A stretch of 24,073 bases of DNA, taken from NCBI GenBank assembly GCA_046582565.1, contig JAYGED010000101.1:1-24073 (forward strand), read 5' to 3'. Under the pieces are notes generated by a model. It ran no database searches, was not told the origin of the DNA, and worked only from the letters and a program-made list of their open reading frames with translations. This DNA comes from JAYGED01 sp046582565 (GTDB lineage: Bacteria; Pseudomonadota; Alphaproteobacteria; JAAXGF01). A program made the translations under genes and the position numbers. Position 1 is the stretch's first letter. Each line of letters opens with the position of its first letter. This document shows, piece after piece, positions 14,996 through 21,532 of the stretch.

Positions 14996-15009
14996 TTGAC
15001 TTGGATCAA
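14996..15009. promoter_or_regulatory. FNR-like box between hemA and the AstE-like gene
   Basis: TTGACTTGGATCAA matches TTGAT-N4-ATCAA at nine of ten positions. It lies about 90 bases upstream of hemA and 78 bases upstream of the divergent zinc-hydrolase gene, so it could control both. FnrL control of hemA through a site of this kind is established in Rhodobacter. Confidence 0.65.
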
Positions 15010-15080
15010 CTAAATGTAATCAAAATCTACGCAGGGCAAAGGCTGAAGCTGAGTATTTATACGCGTCGGAGTTACGTCTT

Positions 15081-16034
15081 TTGACAATACCATATGTTCC
15101 TGTGATCGAGCTTGGGCCGTGTCCAATCGGCGCTTACCGCGCCGGTAGCGGCGGGCCTGAATATGTCACGACCTACGACAGTGGCAAACCCGGTCCGCAT
15201 GTCATGATCAATGCGCTGACTCACGGCAACGAAGTATGTGGCGCCCATGCCCTGTGTTTCCTGTTCGAGAATAATGTCCGCCCGGTGCGCGGCAAACTCA
15301 CGCTGAGCTTCGCGAATGTCGCGGCCTATCTGCGTTTCGATCCGTCGCTGCCTTTTGACTCGCGCTTCGTCGATGAAGACTTCAATCGGGTATGGGACCC
15401 GGCCGTTCTCGATGGCGCGTCAGACAGCGTCGAGCTGACCCGCGCCCGGGAACTGCGCCCGCTGATCGATACGGTCGATCTGCTGCTCGACCTCCATTCG
15501 ACATCGCTCCCCAACGCGCCCATGCTGCTGGCCGGCACCACTAGCCAGGGCCTGGAACTGGCCCGCGCTATCGGTTATCCCGCCCAGGTGGTGATCGATG
15601 CCGGTCACGCATCGGGCAAGCGGATGCGCGACTATGAGCGCTTTGGCGACCCCCAAAGCCCCCAGGCCTCACTGCTTGTGGAATGCGGCCAGCATTTCGA
15701 GAAGAGCGCGGCGGCAGTGGCGATCGAGACCGCCCTGCGTTTTCTCGATCACTGCGACATGGCCGGACCCTCGATACAGGAGCTGCTTCCCAGTGGGACG
15801 CCGGCTCGGCAGATCGTCACGCGCATTACCGAGGCGGTCGCCATCGACAGCGAAAATTTTGCTTTTGAGCGCGAATTCGAGGGCTTCGAGATAATTGCAC
15901 AATCCGGCACTTTGTATGCCCGCGACGGCGATACCGAATACCGCACACCCTATGATAATTGCGTCATGGTGATGCCGGCCTATGACATCCAGCCCGGCCT
16001 AACAGCGGTGCGTCTCGGGCGTATTGTCGAGTAG
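15081..16034 (+). CDS. AstE/AspA-family zinc carboxypeptidase-like deacylase
   Basis: A 317-residue protein of the succinylglutamate desuccinylase/aspartoacylase family. Zinc ligands are visible: His48 and Glu51 in NALTHGNEVCG, and His139 in LLLDLHSTS. The substrate-binding Asn102-Arg103 lies in VDEDFNRVW, and the probable catalytic Glu201 in LLVECGQHFE. The expected reaction is hydrolysis of an N-acyl amino acid or similar amide; the exact substrate cannot be assigned. The start is a TTG at 15081, with GGAG nine bases upstream and no better ATG nearby. Its 3' end overlaps the convergent DUF4269-like gene by 36 bases. It is divergent from hemA and shares its FNR-like box. Confidence 0.88.
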   Translation: MTIPYVPVIELGPCPIGAYRAGSGGPEYVTTYDSGKPGPHVMINALTHGNEVCGAHALCFLFENNVRPVRGKLTLSFANVAAYLRFDPSLPFDSRFVDEDFNRVWDPAVLDGASDSVELTRARELRPLIDTVDLLLDLHSTSLPNAPMLLAGTTSQGLELARAIGYPAQVVIDAGHASGKRMRDYERFGDPQSPQASLLVECGQHFEKSAAAVAIETALRFLDHCDMAGPSIQELLPSGTPARQIVTRITEAVAIDSENFAFEREFEGFEIIAQSGTLYARDGDTEYRTPYDNCVMVMPAYDIQPGLTAVRLGRIVE

Positions 16035-16586
16035 GCGCCGCAAGCCGTCATCATCCATCTCCTCAAGCGCGAACAACGCAACATAAGGATCGCCGTCCAT
16101 ATCGAGGCGGCGGGCGAAAGCCGGCTCGGTCTTGAGCCCGCTTCGGCGCAGGGCGATGATGTCCCGCCTGAGCGCCTCGCCGCCGAGGTCGAGCAGGCGC
16201 GCCTGGATCAACATATGGCGGTAAGCCCCCTGTCGGGTTACCGGCAGGGATTGGGCGAAGACCTCGATGACGAAGCCGCCGTGACTGAAGGACGCCGTGC
16301 GGTAGGGACCATCCCGGCCCGGCTTGAAATCCGATTGTTTGAAATTCTCTTCATGACTATAGGCAGCTTGTAGGGCCTTGGCGAAGCGGTCGAAATCATG
16401 CACCTCGCAAAGCACATCCAGATCGCTGCCCTCGATGTCGATGGCGAGCGGTATGGTGCCGGACAGCATCGCTTGGTAAGACGCCAGGACCTGGAAGAGC
16501 CGGAGTTCCGACAACACCCCATGGGCGGCCCGTTGCCGGTCGTTGCCAGTGGCCAGATAGGCAGGGTCGAGGAAATTTTCCATCAT
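15999..16586 (-). CDS. DUF4269-like nucleotidyltransferase-fold protein
   Basis: A 195-residue protein with the recognisable DUF4269 core SGTIPLAIDIEGSDLDVLCE (about residues 42-61), where Asp55 and Asp57 form the nucleotidyltransferase-type acidic pair. Upstream are NDRQRAAHGVLSELRLFQVL, and downstream GPYRTASFSHGGFVIEVFAQ and the Q-AYRH segment, all family-like. The biochemical role of this family is not known to me. Its ATG overlaps the EamA transporter stop as ATGA, so it is translated from that message. The last 36 bases overlap the end of the convergent AstE-like gene, so either 3' end constrains the other. Confidence 0.85.
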   Translation of the reverse strand: MMENFLDPAYLATGNDRQRAAHGVLSELRLFQVLASYQAMLSGTIPLAIDIEGSDLDVLCEVHDFDRFAKALQAAYSHEENFKQSDFKPGRDGPYRTASFSHGGFVIEVFAQSLPVTRQGAYRHMLIQARLLDLGGEALRRDIIALRRSGLKTEPAFARRLDMDGDPYVALFALEEMDDDGLRRLLDNTPETHRC

Positions 16587-17431
16587 GCCGCCAGATGCAG
16601 CAGGATGACGCCGCCGGCTACAGTGGCCGCCGACAAGACCCGGCGCGCGCCGTACGGCTCGCCCAACAGGCGGGTGCCGATCAGGGCCGCGATCACCACG
16701 CTGGTCTCACGCAAGGCCGAGACATGAACCATGGCGCCCAGGCTGAGCGCCCAGATGGCCAGGGAATAGGCGCTGAACGCCAGGACGCCGCCGCCCATGG
16801 CCGGTTTCCAATGGCTACGCAGGAAATCGAGGGCGCCAGCACGCCGCCGATGGATCGCCAAGGCCATGATGGGCAGGGCCGAGAGCAGGAACAGCCAGCC
16901 GATATAGGACGCCGGATTGCCCGACAGACGAACCCCGAGGCCGTCGGCGACCGTATAGGCGGCGATCATCAGGCCGGTGAGCAGTGGATAGGCGAGGGTG
17001 CGCCAATTCCCTCGATAGGCCCCCTTTGGGCCGGCCAGCATCAAACTGATGATACCGGCTGAGACCAGGACCACGGCGAAGATTTCGAATGGGCTTAGCA
17101 GTTCACCGGCAAACAAGGCGGCCCCGGCGGCCACCATCAACGGCGCCGAGCCGCGCGCCAGTGGGTAGACGTGGGATAGATCGCCGATTTCATAGGCCTG
17201 GACCAGAAAGAAAAAATACAGGCAATGGATGGCCGCCGAGAGCAGAATAAAGATCCAGCTTTCGGGCAGGGGCGGCGGTCCGGCGACGATCAGCAGGGGC
17301 GACAACAGGCCGCCCATGCCGAACACCACGGCCATGGTCATCAAGCGGTCCGTGCCGAGTTTGAGGATGCTGTTCCACACCGCATGCATGATCGCGGCGC
17401 AGAGCACCAATAGAATAACGAGAGGCTCCAT
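16583..17431 (-). CDS. EamA/DMT-superfamily transporter
   Basis: A 282-residue inner-membrane protein with about ten hydrophobic helices in two homologous EamA halves (about 5-130 and 145-280). The first helix is MEPLVILLVLCAAIMHAVWNS, a frequent start of DMT permeases, followed by AYEIGDLSHVYPLARGSAPL, the typical end of the first half's helix pair, and the matching WALSLGAMVHVSALRETS-type segment in the second half. Members export or import amino acids, sugars or metabolites; the substrate is not predictable here. It heads a two-gene unit with the DUF4269-like gene (ATGA overlap) and is divergent from the Crp/Fnr regulator. Confidence 0.9.
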   Translation of the reverse strand: MEPLVILLVLCAAIMHAVWNSILKLGTDRLMTMAVVFGMGGLLSPLLIVAGPPPLPESWIFILLSAAIHCLYFFFLVQAYEIGDLSHVYPLARGSAPLMVAAGAALFAGELLSPFEIFAVVLVSAGIISLMLAGPKGAYRGNWRTLAYPLLTGLMIAAYTVADGLGVRLSGNPASYIGWLFLLSALPIMALAIHRRRAGALDFLRSHWKPAMGGGVLAFSAYSLAIWALSLGAMVHVSALRETSVVIAALIGTRLLGEPYGARRVLSAATVAGGVILLHLAA

Positions 17432-17527
17432 GGCACCAAGTATCCGCTATCTCAACGCGGCGCAAGAGGCGAGGGGCGCATGGCTTTGTTAGCAGGCTTA
17501 GCGTAGGTTTATGCATAGTGCCGCCCA

Positions 17528-17556
17528 TTGACCCAGGTTAATGCCCTCAGTGAAAT
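17528..17556 (+). promoter_or_regulatory. Possible FNR-like box / promoter before the Crp/Fnr gene
   Basis: TTGACCCAGGTTAA (17528-17541) is an imperfect dyad resembling an FNR box, matching seven of ten positions. TTGACC can also be read as a -35 with TGAAAT (17551-17556) as a -10 at 17-base spacing, which would give a nearly leaderless message for ATG 17568. If both readings hold, the regulator would repress itself. Weak evidence. Confidence 0.35.
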
Positions 17557-17567
17557 AAACTGCATTG

Positions 17568-18329
17568 ATGTCTCACAGACCGAAAAAAATACTGAATATT
17601 CCCTCCAACTGCAGAACCTGTTCGGTGCGGAACGAAGCACTTTGTGCGCCTTTGTCGGACGGCGAAATCGCCGTCGTGGAACATTTCAAGTCGGGTAATT
17701 GCACGCTTCCCGCTGGCGCCGGTCTCTACAGTCAAGATGAAGTTTGTTCCGATCTCTACACCCTGCTCGACGGCTGGGTCTCTCTCTATCAGATTTTGGA
17801 GGACGGCAGACGGCAGATACTCGATTTCGCCCTGCCCGGCGCCTTCCTCGGGTTTCAGCCCAATCTCGACGCGCCGGCGTCCCATTCGGCTTATTGCCTG
17901 ACCGATATCGCGGTCTGCGTGTTTCCCCGTGAAAACCTGTTCGATCTGTTCAGGGCGCACCCCGAACTTGCCCTGCGCATGGCCTGGATCACGGCCCGCG
18001 ACGGCGCCATGGCCCGCGAACATCTGACCAATGTGGGGCGGCGCTCGGCGCGCGAACGGGTCGCCCATCTGCTGTTGGAGCCGTTCTACCGGGTGCGCCG
18101 CAAGGCCGACGCAAGGCAGGAAAATTCCATCAATCTACCCCTGACCCAGGAACATATAGCCGACGCTCTGGGGCTGACCACGGTTCACGTCAACCGCACC
18201 CTGCGCGGTCTGCGCCAGGCCGATCTGCTGGATATTTCCGGCCGCACCCTGACGGTGCGCGATCCCGCCATGCTGGCCGAAATTGCCGGCTTCGACGTCG
18301 AGGCGGCACGGGAGCGCGCCTCCGCCTAA
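17568..18329 (+). CDS. Crp/Fnr-family transcriptional regulator with N-terminal cysteines
   Basis: A 253-residue regulator. I use ATG 17568; a TTG just before it adds one residue. Cys15, Cys18 and Cys26 (NCRTCSVRNEALC) form a C-x2-C-x7-C pattern like FnrN/FnrL proteins, and Cys117 (IAVCVF) lies where the fourth FNR ligand falls. The cyclic-nucleotide-binding-like beta-roll spans about 35-125 and the winged helix about 190-235. The recognition helix reads LGLTTVHVNRTLRGLR, without the E-x2-SR of FNR, so its DNA target may differ from an FNR box. A related group of alphaproteobacterial regulators has the CxxC but lacks the third Cys, so 4Fe-4S oxygen sensing is possible but not certain. Divergent from the EamA transporter gene. 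Confidence 0.88.
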   Translation: MSHRPKKILNIPSNCRTCSVRNEALCAPLSDGEIAVVEHFKSGNCTLPAGAGLYSQDEVCSDLYTLLDGWVSLYQILEDGRRQILDFALPGAFLGFQPNLDAPASHSAYCLTDIAVCVFPRENLFDLFRAHPELALRMAWITARDGAMAREHLTNVGRRSARERVAHLLLEPFYRVRRKADARQENSINLPLTQEHIADALGLTTVHVNRTLRGLRQADLLDISGRTLTVRDPAMLAEIAGFDVEAARERASA

Positions 18330-18370
18330 ATAATACCGGCCCGGCTCTTGATCCTTGCTATAGATAGGCA

Positions 18371-20380
18371 ATGGACAATCAAACTCTCACATCTCTCCTG
18401 GCGGAAGCCGGATCATCTCTGTCGGCTGAGGCGGTGTGCGACCTCGTGGCCGGGGTCGCGGCGGCGCCTGTTGACCATGAGCCCGATAACTGGATGGCTC
18501 TGGTCGCGCCCGAGCCGCCCGCGGCGCTCCGCGATCAATTGTCGGCCCTGGTCGCGGCGGCCATCGATGGCGGCAATGATGGCCTCCAGCCGGGGCGGGT
18601 TGCGCCGGTTCGCCTTGCCGATTTACGCGCTGAATTGGCGCGCAGAAAGCTCGACGGTTTCATCGTACCGCACGCGGACCCCCAGCAATGTGAGAACCTG
18701 CCGCGCTACGCCGAACGATTGATGTGGCTTACCGGCTTCACCGGCTCGGCGGGCATCGCCCTGGTGCTGGCCGATTGCGCCGCTTTGTTCGTCGACGGCC
18801 GCTATACCCTGCAGGTCGACGATCAGGTCGATAATGATTTGTTCGAGCGCCGCCACGTCAGCGACGATCCGCCGGTGGACTGGATTGCGGCTCATCTCAA
18901 CGGCGGCCGCCTGGGCTATGACCCCTGGCTGCACACCGCCGACGGGGTCAAAATATTCCGCGCCGCTTGCAAGAAAGCAGGCGGCGAACTGGTAGCCTGC
19001 GACGGCAACCCCATCGACGCGGTGTGGAGCGGCCAGCCGCCCGCGCCCCTGGCCCCGGTGGTTCCCCATCCGGAGCGTTTCACCGGCGTCAGCGCCGCCT
19101 CCAAGCGCGATCAAATCGCCGAAACCCTGCGCCAATCCGGTGATGCCGCCTGTTTGCTATCGGCGCCGGAGTCGGTGGCCTGGCTGCTCAATATACGCGG
19201 CGGCGACGTGCCTTCCTCGCCCCTGGCCCTGGGTTTTGCCGTCATCCATGACGACGCCCGGGTCGATCTGTTCATGGACCGGCGCAAGATCCATGGGGAT
19301 CTCGGCGCCTGGCTCGGCAATGGCGTGACGGTCCGCGAGCCGGTGGATCTCGGCGCTGTCCTTGACGAACTGGCCAAAAGCGGCGGTCGCTTGGCCGCTG
19401 ACGGGGCCGGCGTCGCGGCCTGGATCTTCGAGCGGGTGGCGGCTGCCGGAGGCAAGATAAACCGCTGCGCCGATCCCTGCGCCCTGCCCAAGGCCTGCAA
19501 GAGCGAGGTTGAACTCAACGGCGCCCGTGCCGCCCACCTGCGTGACGGCGCAGCGCTCACCCGCTTCCTCCATTGGTTCGACGGATGCGCCCATGGCGGC
19601 GGCCTGGACGAGATTGCCGCCGCCGATCATCTTGAGAGCCTGCGCGCGAAGAACGAGCATTTCAGGGGCCTGAGCTTTCCCACCATCGCCGGTTCCGGCC
19701 CCCATGGCGCTATCGTCCATTACGGTGTGACCGAGGCTACCAACCGAAAGCTCGAACCGGGTGAATTGTTTCTGGTGGATTCCGGCGGGCAATATCTCGA
19801 CGGCACCACCGATGTTACCCGCACTCTGGCGGTGGGCGAACCCAGCGAAGCCCAGCGCCGCCATTTCACCGCCGTGCTCCAGGGCCATATCGCGCTGGGC
19901 TCGGCGCGGTTTCCCGCCGGCACCACCGGCCACCAACTCGATATCCTGGCGCGCCAGGCTTTGTGGCGTCTGGGCCTCGATTACGATCACGGCACCGGCC
20001 ACGGGGTGGGCAGCTATCTCGGCGTGCATGAAGGCCCCCAGGGCATCAGCAAGCGGCTCAACAAGATCGCACTGGCCCCCGGCATGATCGTCTCCAACGA
20101 GCCCGGCTACTACGAAACCGGCGCCTATGGCATCCGCATCGAAAATCTGGTCTGCGTTATCGAACCGGGAGCCGGAAAAGACGAAGAAAGAATGCTGGCT
20201 TTCGAGACCCTGACCCTGGCGCCCATCGACCGTAGGCTGATCGACGCGAACCAGTTGACGGACGGTGAAATTCAATGGCTCGACGAATACCACGCCTCGG
20301 TGTGCGAGGCGCTGACCCCCTTGCTGGATACGGAGACCGCCACATGGCTCGCCCGGGTTACCAGGCCGATCAATGACTGA
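18371..20380 (+). CDS. Xaa-Pro aminopeptidase (M24B) with extra N-terminal segment
   Basis: A 669-residue cytoplasmic metallopeptidase that removes an N-terminal residue before proline. The recognisable aminopeptidase P body starts near residue 80 (RLADLRAELARRKLDGFIVP, then ERLMWLTGFTGSAGIALVL), followed by a second creatinase-like N-domain and the pita-bread catalytic domain. Metal ligands are Asp470 (LVDSGG), Asp481 (GTTDVTRT), His544 (GTGHGVG), Glu577 (SNEPGYY) and Glu591 (GIRIENLV). Residues 1-75 are additional compared with the usual length of about 600, are in good codon use, and contain a short repeated-looking Ala/Leu-rich helical stretch. An AGG lies only two bases before the ATG, so initiation may be leaderless. 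The last 8 bases overlap the P1 peptidase gene. Confidence 0.93.
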   Translation: MDNQTLTSLLAEAGSSLSAEAVCDLVAGVAAAPVDHEPDNWMALVAPEPPAALRDQLSALVAAAIDGGNDGLQPGRVAPVRLADLRAELARRKLDGFIVPHADPQQCENLPRYAERLMWLTGFTGSAGIALVLADCAALFVDGRYTLQVDDQVDNDLFERRHVSDDPPVDWIAAHLNGGRLGYDPWLHTADGVKIFRAACKKAGGELVACDGNPIDAVWSGQPPAPLAPVVPHPERFTGVSAASKRDQIAETLRQSGDAACLLSAPESVAWLLNIRGGDVPSSPLALGFAVIHDDARVDLFMDRRKIHGDLGAWLGNGVTVREPVDLGAVLDELAKSGGRLAADGAGVAAWIFERVAAAGGKINRCADPCALPKACKSEVELNGARAAHLRDGAALTRFLHWFDGCAHGGGLDEIAAADHLESLRAKNEHFRGLSFPTIAGSGPHGAIVHYGVTEATNRKLEPGELFLVDSGGQYLDGTTDVTRTLAVGEPSEAQRRHFTAVLQGHIALGSARFPAGTTGHQLDILARQALWRLGLDYDHGTGHGVGSYLGVHEGPQGISKRLNKIALAPGMIVSNEPGYYETGAYGIRIENLVCVIEPGAGKDEERMLAFETLTLAPIDRRLIDANQLTDGEIQWLDEYHASVCEALTPLLDTETATWLARVTRPIND

Positions 20381-21485
20381 TCCTCATCTCGCCACCCCCT
20401 CCGGCAAAGCCCGCGCCCGATCCCTGGGGGTGCCCTTCGACGGCACGCCGGGCAAGTACAACGCCATTACCGATGTGCCCGGTGTGGCCGTGGGCTATTC
20501 GACGATCATCCGGGGCGAGGGGCCTCTGGTAATCGGCCAGGGACCGGTGCGCACCGGGGTCACCGCCATCCTGCCCCGGGGGCATGAGAATTTCACCACC
20601 CCGGTGTTCGCCGGCAGCTTCTCGCTCAACGGCGCCGGCGAGATGACGGGCACCATCTGGGTCGAGGAATCGGGCCAGTGTGAGGGGCCCATCACTATCA
20701 CCAACACCCATTCCTGCGGTGTGGCGCGCGACGCCACCATCCGCTGGATCGTCGACAACCACCCGGCCGAACTGGCCAACGCCTGGGGCCTGCCGGTGGC
20801 GGGCGAGACCTATGACGGCGAGCTCAACGACATCAACGGCTTTCATGTCACGTCGGAGCATGTCTTCGAGGCTATCGAGGGCGCATCCTCCGGGGCGCTG
20901 GAAATGGGCAGCGTCGGCGGCGGCACGGGGATGATCTGCTACGACTTCAAGGGCGGCTCGGGCAGTGCTTCGCGCCGGGTCGGCGACTACACCGTCGGCG
21001 CCTTCGTGCAGGCCAATTTCGGCATGCGTTCGGAATTGACCATCGCCGGGGTGCCGGTCGGCCGCCATATCAGCGGCGGCGAGGTGCGCTCGAAACCGCA
21101 AGGCTCGATCATCGCCATCGCCGCCACGGACGCCCCCCTGATGCCGCATCAGTTAAAGCGCCTGGCGCGCCGGGTCGGCCTCGGCGTTGGGCGTTCGGGC
21201 TCGATTGCCCACAATGGCTCGGGCGACATCTTCCTGGCCTTCTCGACCGCAAATATGGCGGCCTGGGCAGAGGGGGCGGAGGCGCGCGATTGCGCCTTTC
21301 TGCCCAACCACGCCCACGACCCCCTGTTCGCCGCCGTCATCCAGGCGACCGACGAGGCGATCATCGATGCCATGGTCGCCAACGAGACCATGACCGGCCG
21401 CGACGGCACTACCGTCATGGCGCTGCCCCACGATCGTCTGCAAGAAATTCTCGGCAATCATAATCGGCTCTCGAAATCCCCATGA
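20373..21485 (+). CDS. P1-family (DmpA-like) self-processing aminopeptidase
   Basis: A 370-residue N-terminal-nucleophile peptidase of the L-aminopeptidase/D-esterase family. The likely self-cleavage site is Gly244-Ser245 in KPQGSIIAIAATDAPL, giving an alpha chain of 244 and a beta chain of 126 residues; the Ochrobactrum DmpA cuts at Gly249-Ser250 to give almost the same sizes. Other family marks are DVPGVAVGYSTI, NTHSCGVARD, GGGTGMICYDFKGGSGSASR and SIAHNGSGDIFLAF. No signal peptide is visible. Members cleave small or beta-amino-acid peptides. It begins inside the end of the aminopeptidase P gene (8-base overlap), so the two peptidases are translationally linked and probably work on related peptides. 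Confidence 0.94.
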   Translation: MTDPHLATPSGKARARSLGVPFDGTPGKYNAITDVPGVAVGYSTIIRGEGPLVIGQGPVRTGVTAILPRGHENFTTPVFAGSFSLNGAGEMTGTIWVEESGQCEGPITITNTHSCGVARDATIRWIVDNHPAELANAWGLPVAGETYDGELNDINGFHVTSEHVFEAIEGASSGALEMGSVGGGTGMICYDFKGGSGSASRRVGDYTVGAFVQANFGMRSELTIAGVPVGRHISGGEVRSKPQGSIIAIAATDAPLMPHQLKRLARRVGLGVGRSGSIAHNGSGDIFLAFSTANMAAWAEGAEARDCAFLPNHAHDPLFAAVIQATDEAIIDAMVANETMTGRDGTTVMALPHDRLQEILGNHNRLSKSP

Positions 21486-21517
21486 AATCCGTATATAGGC
21501 GATAAGGGAGTTGCCTT

Positions 21518-21525
21518 AGGGAGAG
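21518..21525 (+). promoter_or_regulatory. Strong ribosome site for the DMGDH-like gene
   Basis: AGGGAGAG lies 7 bases before ATG 21533. A TATATA at 21492-21497 could be a -10, giving this gene its own promoter in the 47-base gap after the P1 peptidase, but no -35 is clear. Confidence 0.5.
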
Positions 21526-21532
21526 CACGGCT

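Noticed and set aside
19157..20293. 378-residue minus-strand open frame inside the aminopeptidase P gene
   Set aside because: Opposite a clear M24B catalytic domain and without any motif of its own.
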